64,000 nucleotides of DNA from Limnoperna fortunei (Eukaryota; Mollusca; Bivalvia; Mytilida; Modiolidae), in contig OX104117.1 of assembly GCA_944474755.1 (NCBI GenBank), positions 65,029,522-65,093,521 on the forward strand, written 5' to 3'. Shown in pieces: positions 47,140 through 60,090 of the stretch. A model generated the notes under the pieces. It was not told the origin of the DNA, did not search any database, and saw only the letters and a list, made by a program, of their open reading frames with translations. The number at the start of each line of letters is the position of its first letter. Positions within the stretch are counted from its first letter, which is position 1. The position numbers and the translations under genes are program-made.

Positions 47140-47335
47140 TTTAGTGTTGGTGTACGAGTTGAATGTTGTAGTGCTGGCAAGCAAGGGAACTTTGAGTTGA
47201 TGTTGTAGTGCTGTCACTTAGGAAGACAATGTGTTGAAGTTTGTATTGCTTTCGTACCGGAGAACAAAGAATTGAATTTGGTAATGCTCTCATATCGGAG
47301 AACAGTTGAATTTTGTAGTGCTGTCAAGTCATTGT
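47140..47335. repeat. Degenerate repeat abutting TMEM26 exon
   Basis: GTTGAATTTTGTAGTGCTGTC variants recur about 50-60 bp apart, the last one ending just before the 47343 exon. The minus frames 47026-47217 and 47214-47429 are not genes. Confidence 0.5.
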
Positions 47336-47342
47336 TTGTTAG

Positions 47343-47466
47343 CTGTTTGGAGGGCTGCTGATGTGGAAAAGAACAACTTATTTTGGCTGCTGGGTCTGAG
47401 CAATATTTTGATTGTGATTGAAGGAACATTTAGAGTTATAAAGAAGGATGGAGACGAATCAAAATG
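47343..47466 (+). CDS. TMEM26: TMEM26, exon (N-terminal third of first visible part)
   Basis: Acceptor CATTGTTTGTTAG (to 47342) and donor TG/GTAAGA (47466/47467). The 124-nt exon reads AVWRAADVEKNNLFWLLGLS then NILIVIEGTFRVIKKDGDES and K, matching the vertebrate TMEM26 segment with VWR...WLL..LNLLL.LE. It ends in the first two bases of TGG, which the next exon completes with G, giving the KWF junction of the family. It covers a transmembrane helix (about residues 12-26 of the exon). The start codon exon was not found within the ~4 kb upstream and may lie further off or outside the window. Confidence 0.75.
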
Positions 47467-48199
47467 GTAAGAATTTTCTAGTTAATTTAGTTGCGATTGC
47501 ATATATATATATTTTGGATGCTGTATGACGTTGGAGAATTACCATTTGAATCAAACGATAATTTATATGTTAAAAGTTACTTTTCATAATTGGTAGTTTA
47601 CTTCGAAATCTCCATTTTTTATTCAACAAAACGTATTTCAATGTTGCGTTTAAAATTCGTTTAAACAAATAAATTAATCATGAAGTGCAAAAATAAACTA
47701 ATTTGGACAAAATTGAAAAGAAAATTACAACACTCTTCTGTGCATTAAAATAGTGTTTGACTTTAGCCCATATTTTGTGTGTATACTAGTATTATGTGAT
47801 TTCCAGTCAGCACAATTCTGAGTTCCTGTGTTCGAATATTTTTAATTCAATGAAATATTTTAGAAAACCAATATTATTTCACTATTATTTGTCGCTTCAT
47901 ACATTTATGTAAAAAAAAGTTAACTATATATAAAATTTTTCATTAAATTATGGCCAACCTATACGTATAAATTTTAATCCTAATTAAATGTGCACGCGTA
48001 ACAACTCTTTAAACCTCGATTGTTCAAAGCATAAACATTGTTAATGCGTTTAACTTTGAAAAGTTTAAGAATTGAAAAATTGAATCCAACTGTTAGTTGT
48101 TTAGTTGCAAGCTTATCAATAGAAAGAAAGAACAAAAAATCAGATAACAAAATCAAGAGCAATGAAATATAACGTGCTAGAGACAAAGCCATATTAATC

Positions 48200-48625
48200 A
48201 AAGAAACGTCAGTGTGATGCTATCTAGCAAGCCAGGTAGTAGGCACTTTAAAAGACAAGACAACAAAACAACTGAATACATACCAAATAAAGGAGAATTA
48301 CGATGGCATAATCTACTACGACAACACGAGATGATTTGTTCAAATTTGTATCTGCCAAGTGTTAGTCTAAAAATTTTTAAAATATTAATGAACAAAATTT
48401 GCTAAAGTTACTAAATGGTGAGGACAATAATATTTTAAACTCTGTTGGTAGATTTCTGTTTAAAAATATACCTGGTTAATTGTATTGTTAAGCCCATTCA
48501 ATCAATCAATTGAAGTATCTCTAAATTAAGCAATGTTTTCACACTTATATTCACGTGTTGTGTATTTTCTTTATATACTTCTTGTGCGCTCTAAGTTGGA
48601 AATAAAATAACTTGAATTTGAATTC
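48200..48625 (+). pseudogene. LINE 3' end relic
   Basis: Coding-like pieces LPSVSLKIFKILMNK and LLNGEDNNILNSVGRFLF, then a 3' region ending GGAAATAAAATAACTTGAAT TTGAATTC, the AATAAAA/TTGAATT tail style of many animal LINEs. It lies within the large TMEM26 intron. The plus frame 48214-48405 belongs to this relic. Confidence 0.4.
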
Positions 48626-49189
48626 TATAGAAATTCACACCAGCAGTTCAAAACCCCCATTTGTATAAACTTATTCAAGTACTAAAGATAAAATTACTAG
48701 TTTTTCTTAAAAATCTTTCCGTTCTTTATATCTAATAAAGAATTGGGAATTTAAATATCGGTTGAATTCTTTGTATCTATAATACTTCCTGGACAAGCTG
48801 TACACTGCATCTAACATTGATATCAATTGAAGTACCTATTTTTGCTTCAATACTATTCTGTCTATTAATGTTTTGAACTTTGTACATCATCCTTTGCACC
48901 ACAATTTTATTATGGGGGAATACCCGCATTGTGTGGAATCACTTTGGATATTTTATCAAAAGATACATTGCAAGAAATTGAATTGAATTTTATTAAACGT
49001 AATAGAACATGTTTATTTTGTGTGCATATCAGATTCTTTAACTTTACACAACAAGTCTCAAACTTCTTTTGCATATAAATTGTTTTATGTTTACTGTAAT
49101 TGTTAACAGTAATTAATGCATTATATAAATGTTCGATACTGTCGCTTTTAATTAGCATTTAATGATTGATTGAATAGTATTTAACTCCA

Positions 49190-49410
49190 TTTACGCCAAT
49201 TTTTCAGCTATATCGTGGTGTCTAGTTTTATTATGATAGAAAACGGGGTATTTGGAGAAGAAGCCAAACCGTCGGTAGGAAAACTGGCAATTCTACTCAA
49301 TTTGGAGTCAAGCACGGCCTGCCAGCAGTGACCCTAACCTGCAACTTCAGAATTGACAGGAACTTGAAAAAGAGTAGATTTCTAAATATCTTAACCTATC
49401 GGCCACTCAT
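49190..49410 (-). repeat. Decayed tRNA-SINE in TMEM26 intron
   Basis: TTACGCCAATTTTTCAGC, TATATCGTGGTGTCTAG, GGTAGGAAAACTGGCAATTC and an eroded head (ATATCTTAACCTATCGGCC). Two further tail scraps with TTTTCAGCTAAATCA lie at 49455-49495 and 49600-49650. Confidence 0.6.
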
Positions 49411-50389
49411 TAGGATTTATGAATGGGGATAAATACTTAACGCAAATTTGAGCAGTTTTTTTTCAGCTAAATCAAGGCATCAAAACACAACAGATAATTA
49501 TTAAACTGTTTTGAAATTGAGGTTTATTGTCAACAATAGGAAGCTTGTAAATCTTATTTGAGTTTAGAATCTTAAAAATGGGGATAAATACTTTAAGTTA
49601 AGCAGTTTTTCAGCTAAATCATGGCGTCAGTTTTTACTGTGGGAGTGACGGTAGGTAGAAGGTGCAGTTATCCTACACAAAATATTTTTTGCATTGTTCA
49701 ATAAAATGACCTTCAGCGTAAATCACCCGTAAAGCATTTTTCTATTTCTGGATACTTCCTGTTGCGGTAGAAAATTTAACATATTCTGTTGCGTGACCAG
49801 AATCACACGATATAAATCATCAAATTTATACGGATCACAGCATCGAGAAAATTTAAAAATCCATTTGGTCATATCATTTTTAAACAATTCACGAAATTTG
49901 AAATTTGATTCCTTTGTTTTTAAACCAACAGCCTGAGTGATTCATATCAAAATAAACAAATAGCTATGTGGTTTATGCCTGTTTGATTTAAATTATCGAA
50001 TTTGTTAAAAAGATGCTGCACGTGTTGCATTGAATTGAATGACTTATTGCAATAAATATTGATATATCTTATTACCAGATCCACACATGTTTGTTTGTTA
50101 AATTGAGTATATTGTACAGGCACACTTAGGTCTACTTTTGTTGTTGTAATTAGTAGGTCAATTAGTAATAAAAAAAGTTTTTAGAAAGACGATTCCACAT
50201 TCTTAACCAAAAGAAACACATCTTACGACAGAAACATCAAAGAAAAGTACCTAAATAATATGCGTTTCGTAATTCTAATACTTTAAGTTTAGTTTAGCTA
50301 AAACATATTTATTTTCAAGTATAGAAATGGGATCGGACACAAGTTTATTTATTTATTATATTTTTTAATTAATATATACAGTGGTGTAT

Positions 50390-51010
50390 ATAGCTAGCTG
50401 ACAAGGAAATAACATACATTAAAACTTGCTGGAATTTCTATAACCGCTATTTATAGGTTTTAATTCCTATGCCTTTATATGTATGCAAACAATAATACAG
50501 AAAAAAAAATTTAAAAAAATTTATTTAAATGGCTAAGGAAGAAATATACATTACGATAATATATAACATTTAATATATGTTTGTCCGCTAATGACTAAAA
50601 CACATTGCTTAAAACATGGAGTAAACTATACCTTAATAACGATGAAAATAAGAATATCAAATACTGACATATTTACACTTTAAATGTAAATAGTTATAAA
50701 ACCTATACAGAAAATCTTTATATCTAGCTGACAAGGAAATAACATACTTTAAAACTTGCTGGAATTCCCATAACCGCTATTTCTAGGTTTTAATTCCTAT
50801 ACCTCTATATGTATGCAAATAATACATATTCTAAGAAAAAATAAAAAAGAATTTAAATGGCTAAAGAAGAAATATTCATTACGATAATATATTACATTTA
50901 ATATATATTTGTCCGCTAATGACTAAAACACATTGATTGGGGTAAACTATACCTTAATAACGATAAAAATAAGAATATCAAATACTAACATATTTACACA
51001 TTAAAACCTG
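50390..51010. repeat. ~330-bp tandem duplication in TMEM26 intron
   Basis: CTAGCTGACAAGGAAATAAC..ACTTGCTGGAATT..ATGTATGCAAA occurs at 50392 and 50724, followed each time by GAAGAAATAT(A/T)CATTACGATAA. The second half is paralogous to 10120-10330. Confidence 0.7.
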
Positions 51011-51069
51011 TGCGAAAAGTATGATTTTCTGCAATCTTGTACCAATTAACAACTACGTCGTTATAGTGT

Positions 51070-51190
51070 GCAGTATTAACGTTCTCGTCATAATTGAGCG
51101 CATGTCGTTCTATTATGCAGTATACACATTTTTGTCATAATACAGCGCCTGTCGTTCTAGTATACAATATTCACTGTTATAATACAGTGC
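51070..51190. repeat. 47-bp tandem repeat, about 3 copies
   Basis: Same unit as 10356-10850 (ATAATACAGCGCCTGTCGTT, CTAGTATACA). The array length differs between the two loci (about 3 versus 11). Confidence 0.75.
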
Positions 51191-51384
51191 CTGCTGTTCT
51201 TGTATACACAATTCGTCATTCAGCTATATTCAGGACGAGAACAAGTAAACAGAAAAATAGATCAACTGGAAAATTGGACGGGAATTTTAACTGACGAGGT
51301 CGATAGGGCCAAGAATTTTGGCCTTTTGTAGTGGATAAAAAGCGCTTTCTTTCGACAACCATAAAACACGACTTTATCGTTCAA

Positions 51385-51690
51385 GGTGTCGTACACTCTC
51401 CAAACACGTTACAAACTATTATTTGCGACCAGATTTCAGTATTATATCATAACCACTAAGAGGGCATATATGCTTTCTAAAAACCAATTGTGGTCCTCGA
51501 CTACCTGGTCATCGAGAGGGCATATCTACTGTCTAAACACGTTACAAACTATAGTTCTTGACTACCTGGCCAACGAGAGAGCCTATCTAATATCGCAACA
51601 CGTAACATTACCAATTATGGTCCATGACCAGATTTCGAAATTATATCCTGACCACTGCGAGAGTATAAATAATCTCCATTCACGTTATCA
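51385..51690. repeat. Degenerate ~75-bp repeat upstream of TMEM26 exon
   Basis: CACGTTACAAACTATA, GACTACCTGG and GACCAGATTTC blocks as at 11130-11355. The frame 51386-51697 is repeat read-through. Confidence 0.5.
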
Positions 51691-51839
51691 ATTATAACTC
51701 GTGACCCGATTTATTTCTATATTGCAACCTGTTCACCAAGAGTGCACACTTCAGCCATCCTGGGCCGCACTGAGGAGATATAGGTGGTGTGGTATAGAAC
51801 CTTGAGATATTACCATTTATATTGTGCTTTATATTGTAG

Positions 51840-51987
51840 GTTTACTCCATGCATACTGTTTTATTTGATGGGTATAGTGCCAGCTATATGGATCTTGGAA
51901 ATTGATAGATTGGATAGATTTACTGCACTCAGTGATCATTCAAATGTAACCAACGCACAAAGCGAAGCTTTGTCAACCATAGAAGGG
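51840..51987 (+). CDS. TMEM26: TMEM26, exon
   Basis: Acceptor GCTTTATATTGTAG (to 51839), donor GGG/GTAAGT (51987/51988). It completes the split Trp codon and reads FTPCILFYLMGIVPAIWILE then IDRLDRFTALSDHSN and TNAQSEALSTIEG. The family has [20 protein letters not shown]-like sequence here, a transmembrane helix followed by an extracellular-type loop. NVT at the middle is a possible glycosylation sequon. Exon length 148 nt, phase 2 in and phase 0 out. Confidence 0.85.
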
Positions 51988-52156
51988 GTAAGTCTAATTT
52001 TATAACGTTCATTATTATTGTTCATTATTGATTGCTAATCGGTCGGTAATCAAAAAGTTAAAATTGTCTTGTTTCTGACTTCAGATTACTTCAAATGTCA
52101 AACGTTTTATAAAACTGGATTCGTATAATTTTTAAAATTGTGCATTCTTCACGCAG

Positions 52157-52867
52157 GTAACACTTCCACTAAAACTGGATGCTGATACATGGGTGTCTGT
52201 ATTAGAGCAGTCCATGCTGTTCTTTTTTGTCGTAGCACGATGGATTCTACCTAGGGGATTGATAACACGTGATCAACTGTCTCAACTTTTATTCGTTTAT
52301 ATTGGGACAGCGTCTGATGTCATGGAACTTTTTGTTGTTTTCGAGGAGCCTGAAATACGATCAGACTTGGTACTTAGTTATTTCACCCTTGGCGTTTGGA
52401 CCTTAAGTTTAATTCAGTTTTGTTTAGTACTAACTTCAACTAGAGATTTAAGTGGCAAAGTGTTTGCTAGGGAAACAGATTTTAAAGGTGATATCCCAGA
52501 AGGCACACCGAAAGATATGGAAAAAGAACGAATGCCCGGATGCTGTGAGAGAATTTTTGAACTTGAAATTTGGAGTTTGTGCATAGCCATACTTTTACAG
52601 GATGGTCCATTTTTAGTTTTGAGACTTTATTCAATGTTCGTAAAGGGCGTTATAAGTTATGGTATAATGTTCTTTACAGCAAAAAATATTTTGATAATCA
52701 GTATGCAGGTATATCGAATCATAGTGATATGTTTAAGCGTCCACAATGTCGACAATGAAGAATTAAACGCGGCAAGAGGTTTCCATCTTCAGAAGACAGC
52801 ATCGACGACATCTGTGCTTACAAACATTGCGTCAAACTCAACAATGAGCAGTATTTTAGATGAGTAA
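52157..52867 (+). CDS. TMEM26: TMEM26, last coding exon
   Basis: Acceptor TTCTTCACGCAG (to 52156), open to TAA 52865-52867 (236 codons). It carries the family core: ARWILPRGLITRDQLSQLLF, YIGTASDVMELF, a hydrophobic helix VWTLSLIQFCLVL, then LEIWSLCIAILLQDGPFLVL and ISYGIMFFTAKNILIISMQV. The QLSQLL...GTA.D..E and QDGPFL.LRL blocks are diagnostic of TMEM26, a multipass membrane protein of unclear molecular function (in vertebrates a brown/beige fat marker). With the other two exons about 326 residues are visible, against roughly 370 in human, so only the N terminus is missing. The tail is Ser/Thr-rich. AATAAA clusters near 53397 may be the poly(A) signal. The upstream GTG at 52193 is internal, not a start. 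Confidence 0.9.
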   Translation, partial: VTLPLKLDADTWVSVLEQSMLFFFVVARWILPRGLITRDQLSQLLFVYIGTASDVMELFVVFEEPEIRSDLVLSYFTLGVWTLSLIQFCLVLTSTRDLSGKVFARETDFKGDIPEGTPKDMEKERMPGCCERIFELEIWSLCIAILLQDGPFLVLRLYSMFVKGVISYGIMFFTAKNILIISMQVYRIIVICLSVHNVDNEELNAARGFHLQKTASTTSVLTNIASNSTMSSILDE

Positions 52868-53930
52868 TACCAAGCATGGTTCAACCGTGTTATATGGATA
52901 TATACAGAACAAAGATAAAGATATTGTACTAAGTTTGTTTGCAAAACGAGTATTATCAGTATAGAGGTACACCGTGTGATATTGTCTTTATGATCCGCAA
53001 TCATTTTGTGTATTTTTTCTGATGTGTAAACCATGCTCGAGTATATAACTTCTTATACAGGCATTTTACACAATTGTCGGATACTTCAAAATACAACGTC
53101 TCCATGTCATTAAGAATAGTGAGAGATAACATCCTATCACGCTTTGTGTTAGATAGTTAATTAGTCTAACTCGTAAGACGGTGCTATAAACAAAACCTAC
53201 ATCTTAACATAAATTTGACATTAACTTCAAGCTTTGACAAACACATATTCGTTATTTTGTGATTTTGTGTACTATTTTTAGTAGTCTGTTGTTTTATGCT
53301 ACCCTCTGAAGCATTCATTATCAGTTTTTAAAAAAATCATTAAAATCGCTAGGAAAGGTAAATGTAACAGAGTTGTCTCTCGTTAAGTAATAATTAAAAT
53401 AAATAATAAAAAGTCATGTCTTAAAAGGGAGAAAGTTAATAAATAAGGTAGAAAAGATACTTTAATATTATTATTTAAATAAGTAACATGTTTGAAGATG
53501 TTTATATTGTGTTGTTGTTTTTTGTTTGCACTAACAAGATCATGCTCTTTTGTATACTGTCAAAAATATTGACACTTTTATGGATTTAGCTTCGTTTTAT
53601 GTTTTTATTTCTAATGATATAAATATAATGAATCTTATTGATAAAAATTATTCATAATATAAGTATTTCAGCTTGAAATCTTCGAGACAAAATAAGTGAT
53701 AATTTTATGCCAATAAAACTAAAAATGACATAACCATTCTCTTATAGGCACGGAAAGGTGATGACAAAGAAACTCAAATACCAGGTTATATTTTATTCTG
53801 TAAAATAACAAAAAGTTTAAAAGCTTAGCGTCATAGTGGATGAATTATAATAAATATTACAAACACAGCTAAGGGTGTATCACATAAATACATGGATCAA
53901 AATTTAAAACTTGAGCCTGGAATAAACTAA
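52868..53930 (+). other. TMEM26 3' flank / likely 3' UTR
   Basis: Non-coding, AT-rich, with AATAAAATAATAAAA-like signals near 53397. It is colinear with 11440-12740 (and 12911-14210), where the coding part has been deleted. This copy lacks the SINE present there. Confidence 0.5.
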
Positions 53931-53939
53931 AAGATGCTT

Positions 53940-54260
53940 TGGCTTTATCATGATCTCTTTGTATGTGCAGTATATATTCCTCCTATAAATTCAACACATT
54001 CTGACAATTACTATAAAACTTTACAATTTGAAATAAGTAAATATGCATATAAAGGAAAACTTGCACTTATTGGTGACTTTAATTAAAAAGATCGAGACAT
54101 AAACAACCTTTTTTCTGGGGATTATACTGATGATCAATGTGTAAGTAGATACAATGAAGATTTAATATTAAGATAGAAATGTTCCTTAAAATTATAGAGC
54201 AATTTCACTGAAATGTTTACAAAAAGTATTTAGTAGTATTTTAAATAAATGGTCTGAAAA
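53940..54260 (+). pseudogene. LINE endonuclease/RT relic
   Basis: YIPPINSTHSDNYYKTLQFE then KGKLALIGDFN (APE-endonuclease GDFN motif), a stop, NNLFSGDYTDDQ, then an abrupt change to NYRAISLKCLQKVFSSILNK, the start of a LINE reverse transcriptase. The middle of the ORF is deleted and stops are present. Confidence 0.65.
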
Positions 54261-54680
54261 CAACTTTCGGATCATGATAAATCGCAACAGTACTAAAATT
54301 TAAAAAAAATATGTAAATGTTTGTCCGCTGCAGGGTTCTGCTGCACAATGGTAAAGTGGAATCCAATATCGACCTGGTTTATCTCCGAAAAGTACAATTT
54401 TGTGGTAATTACTAGTTAAAGCCAGTTTTTTCAGGACTGTTCCAATATAAATTTCAATTTTAGTGGTCATTGAATTTGATCATGATACTGTCAAAAATGT
54501 AAGAATAAAATTATTGATTTATTTATAACATTCTCAATATTTGAAATGTGATAAAACTGGAATTTCAAGATTACCAGGAAATCATATGCAGTATTTAAAG
54601 TAATAGAGTAACCAGCATTACAACAATAACACAATGTAAGCATCATCAAGGAAGATGGTGATTTTATTATTGTAATAAAA

Positions 54681-54822
54681 CAATTACTGACTTTGATATA
54701 CGGTCTCTATCAGGATTTCTCAGCCCTTAAAAATGTATATTCATATTGCCTAGCAACTCGGTGATTATTACTTTTTCTTTGGCTGAAATCTTGATAGCGA
54801 CCGATATCAAAGTCATTAATTG
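54681..54822. mobile_element. ~142-bp foldback element
   Basis: Arms CAATTACTGACTTTGATATA..ATCAGGATTTCTCAGCC and GGCTGAAATCTTGATAG..GATATCAAAGTCATTAATTG pair with few mismatches around a ~50-bp loop. It sits between the two LINE pieces. Confidence 0.65.
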
Positions 54823-54899
54823 TATAATATTAAAAGTGAATTGTATCAACACTATTCTGATATAAGCACTAATAAAATCGCAAGTTTAAACTATCAATA

Positions 54900-55375
54900 T
54901 TAAATATTTCTATATAAATTATTGAAAACTGAAACGAAACTAGTTTTAAAACTTAAAACTAAATTTGATCGTATCCTCGCAATCGAGAAAGATAAAAAAA
55001 GAAAGATATCAAAAGGTTCCCTGGGAGCTCTGTATGTGTAATTACTATATTATTAGTAAAATTGACGATGAAGTTAATTTCGTTTTACATTGTGATCAAA
55101 ACACAAATTATAGAGGTCCCTTTTTAACACATTTCAATGTTTTAGCCAAAAATCCAGACCCTGAATGTTTAATAAAAATGCTAAACCCCACAAATTTTCG
55201 GCAAATTCATATTCTTTCCTCCGTCATAAACGGTCATTGAAACTGAGGAAAGGAGTCTCATTTGTTTGTTATTATTTCGTTGCATTTTAGTTTTATTTGT
55301 GAATTTCCTTTTTGCATGCTGTCACAACTCATTTAATATATTGATTTGATGACAATAAAGATAATGTAAGTAAAT
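54900..55375 (+). pseudogene. LINE ORF2 C-terminus and 3' end
   Basis: The reading frame 54965-55240 has KIDDEVNFVLHCDQNTNYRG and FNVLAKNPDPECLIKMLNPT. It resembles the Cys-His tail of non-LTR ORF2 proteins (C..C....I.DE.HF...C..Y...R) with the first Cys pair altered (CMCNYY). After the TGA the 3' end reaches GACAATAAAGATAATGTAAG. The parts upstream need a frame change. Confidence 0.6.
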
Positions 55376-55379
55376 GTTA

Positions 55380-56600
55380 TTTTCAAGTATAAAAGAGTTG
55401 TAGATTTCATTTAAGCAGATACATGGGCTTATGGTTCTTTCAGGTTAACTACTTGCCAAGTGAAACAATGTTGACCAATCCTTGAAGCCAATTATTATAT
55501 GGGATAATTTCATCTTATCTGTTATATACCACTTAAACAGTTCTTAAATGCATTCAATATATTCCTCCAGTCTATTATCATTGTAACGGAAGCTAAAAAA
55601 CAAAATGATAGTGCTATGTTGCTTTCATGTCACTGGATCACTAATATTACGTTGGTGGGTTGTCAGGATATAATTCGGACGGCCTTGCTGCATATCGTAG
55701 TGAGTAACATATTTGAAGAATTCCATGCTCCTTGCACAGTACAGACCTCTTGTGATTTTAAAAAAGTAGTCTCATTGAAGCCACTAAAAGGACTAAATTG
55801 CCCACTGATACCTTTATTCCATAATTATCTAGTGGCAGTTAAAAATTATGTTTCCCCTTTTCGGTTGATTATAAAGAAAAATCGTGATAGCTTGTTCTCT
55901 TGTTCTTTCCTTGAATATAGCTGCAATAGTTCTTGGTGGGCATTCATCAAACGTTCAATCAGTTGATACATTTTTGTTTCAGATTTGGAGACTGCTAAGT
56001 AGCCTAAATGACTAGTTCCTTGATCACTTAGTTTACATTTATTTATGTACATATTTGGTGACCGCTGTTTAGCCATAATTACAAGTACTTTTATCACGAA
56101 TATCAGCTGTACATAGCAGATTTCATGACTATTATTTTGCTTTAATGACGGGTATACTAATCTTAATTGACACTGTGATTACTTGTTTTCTGCCAAAGGT
56201 CAGGGGTTTTCATCGCAATTATGACTTCCGTCCCCAACCACAATAAAATGTGCATGCCGTGATGCCTTGATATGCCTGAAAAATACTGAAACTGACTAAA
56301 ACCCAAGTTAAAACAAAACAAGCGACTGCTCTGTTGCTATTTTGACTGGTACCTTAATCCACAATGTTAAATTTACGTTGAAGATTTGATGACTGATAAG
56401 GGTTCAGAAGAAGACAAGTTTTCTAAAGCTATGATGATTCAATCTGCCAAAATTTTGATCCTGCAAAGGAAGTTTGTAAAATTACCTCCCTTTAAAGATC
56501 ATTGGATATAATAATTGTGTAATGGACAAAAACTGATAGAATAAATAAAATGATGGATTTGTCTTTAAATCTGGACTGAAGTTCGTACTAAATCCCTGAT
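55380..56600. other. No recognised gene; one open frame pair
   Basis: A 116-codon plus frame (55616-55966) overlaps an 83-codon minus frame (55846-56097, with LIERLMNAHQELLQLYSRKE). The minus peptide looks more protein-like, but neither strand shows a known domain. Confidence 0.3.
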
Positions 56601-56624
56601 GCAGCATGCTATACTAAATGATAG

Positions 56625-56895
56625 ATGGTAGATATACAGAATTAAACAAATTGTGTACGTTGGAGAAACTGAGAATACAGCTGTATGAGCGCATGCAAAA
56701 TCACTTATCGTGTATTAAAGACTAGATGTTTTGTCAAAACATTTCAATCAACAAACCCATACTATCAATGACTTTTAAATAATTGTAATAGAAAAAATTA
56801 ACAAATCATGGATATATCGCAATAAGAAGAAAAGTTTTGGATGAAACAAAATGGAACTTTAAATGAACAAGGAATGAACTGATAATACTTTTATA
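56625..56895 (+). pseudogene. Penelope-like element, GIY-YIG endonuclease relic
   Basis: VYVGETENT, then after a stop RMQNHLSCIK, and later NHGYIAIRRKVLDETKWNFK: the order YVGET...ERM..H...RR..LE..WI seen in Penelope-type GIY-YIG domains. Several stops and frame changes; no reverse transcriptase recognised upstream. Confidence 0.6.
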
Positions 56896-56989
56896 ATTTG
56901 TACTACGGTATTATTTAAAATATATTGACATTTTATTGTATTGCTTCCCGCAGCTTTTCACGTAATATATATATACGATATATATATAA

Positions 56990-57754
<765 letters not shown>

Positions 57755-60090
57755 TCTATAATCTGAAGCGAGCGCCTAATGACAACACCAATTGGATCTT
57801 TAAGTTGCCAGCTATAGTCTAGTCAATCTAGCAAAACTACCAGGAAACCTCCAAATAATTACAACTGAATCGTAGTTATGGTTTTCGATCCATTAAGCTA
57901 TTGTGCCTAACATATTAAAAATCGGCTCCTATTCTTTATTGGAAACAAAATTCCAACAAATTTCTAGACAAATGTTTGAATGCACCCTACGCTCGATTTG
58001 CGTAAAGATGACTCATCAAGGTTCTTTAGCCGGAAAGTTGAAAATATCAAATAAACAATTGCTTTTTAACCAAAATTTAAATCACATTTAACATAGTTTT
58101 TATTCGTTAACTATCCCGATATTTTGTGTTGCATTGAAATAACAAAAAAGTCGTTCGTTTTCATGAATTGCTATAGGGGCCTTTTCATTTTTCCTATCAC
58201 CATGACGTCATATAGACTTTGATTGTGTGAAATAAAAAACACCCAAGATTTTCAATGGGCTAAAGATTCGGCGTTCTAGCACTGAAAGGGGGTCGATCTA
58301 TGCTCTGTGAAAATGTACGAATAACAACAAGACAGCAATACACGTAACATAGAAACTTCTATGTACATTGTAAACGTAGGTACATGTACTAGTAATCGCA
58401 GCAGCGATTTCTGTGTGGCATGGCCGTCCGTGTCAGCCAGGTAAAAAGATCGGGATACAAATAAATACACTGGACGTGGCACACAATTTTTATGTAGGTT
58501 GTAGGTTTTTTTTATTTTGTTGGGTTTTTTAGTTTATTTCGTTTGGTTTATGTTTTCGTTGTTTTTTACCCTATTTGTACAGGTATGTTTTTTTTTATTT
58601 TATTTTTTATTGCATTTTAGTTATTTTGTAATAATTCATAGCAAATAAACCTTTAAAACCATCTAAATTCATATTGGTTTAACTGAATAATTAACATAAA
58701 CATAAAAATGGTACTTTAAACATTTTGGATGTTCTTTTTATAATTTATTGATTCCAGTCTAAGACATACTTTTGTTGACTTTTTAAATATAATAATTTTT
58801 CGAAAAAATGAAATTGCTTTGAATTATATAAAACAAAAAAAAGCTTCAGCACAAAGTTAAACCTGAGGTGGGACATACAAATGAACCTTGCGAACCTACG
58901 AAGAGACGAAAAGCTACATGTCACTCAAATTTTTCATAAAAAATCGAACAAAATTCTAATTTAGAATAGGGTTACAACTAAATGAAAATCCATCAATAAA
59001 TATATAACTGGACAATATATATGACAGCAAAGGCTTTCCGTACATTTTTCACAGACGTGATCCTGTCCCCTAGCTTAAATGTTTTCATTCTGGCATTCTC
59101 GGATTTTCGGAAATAAACATCATCGTTAATTAAATGGTTAAATTAATATTAATTTCTTTCATTATAAACTGTAAATTTATATTCAGTTAGAATTAATAAT
59201 AGAAAATGTATACCTCAATATACTTTCACTTCACCATTTTAGCCATTACCCAGTGGACTAAAATGTAACTCAGAGACACATATTTTTCACTAAAATAAAT
59301 ACCAAAGGACTGACATTATAGCAAAAATTCAGAAAAACTATTATTGGACAGAATTTAGTAACTCCATTATTTTTATGCTGCTTATTCTCTTATCTATACA
59401 ACCTATTTGAAAATGTATAATTTATGATTTCTAGTTCATAAAACTAACTATATTGCAAGTTTAAAGAAAATTCATTGACAATTTATTTGCAGTGCAAGTT
59501 TCCTAAACCCTAGCTTTTAATGAATATAAAAATAGATGGATTATTAATAAATTATGTTCTTCCATGTAAAATAAATAAACTTGAAACTATTGAACTTTGA
59601 TGATCAAGTCCGAAGTTCTGTCTTATGTACATTTTGTGAATTTTTAATTTCAGACATTTAAAAAAATATTTGTAAGAACTTGTACATTATTAATCGATAT
59701 TTAAAAATGCTTAATATTACAGAATTATGTATACAACTGTGAAAGTTATACATGCGGTTGTATTTATTAAGAAACTCCGTGTTTGCTTGTCTTTTTATAA
59801 CACATGTTAGCACACAAGTCTTCATTTTAAAGCCTATTTACCATAAATTGAAGCTATTTAATAATATGCAAAAATACTATTATATCAATATATTTCTCTA
59901 TTAATTGTTTATCTAAATTTTAGGTTTGCTTGTCTTTCAATGGGGTCTTTTATACTTAGTATACTAGTACTTAATAGTATTTATATTGAGTAATTTCCCG
60001 TGTATTATTAATCGCCAGGATGACTTTGTCTTATGTATAGTCTCATAGACTGTACAATACCAACCCACATACTTGTGTTATGCATAGTAT

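Noticed and set aside
58276..58482. 68-codon minus frame, and a plus-strand ATGGCCGTCCGTGTCAGCCAG/GTAAAA exon-like end at 58420-58442
   Set aside because: No homology recognised and no downstream exon in the quiet AT-rich stretch.
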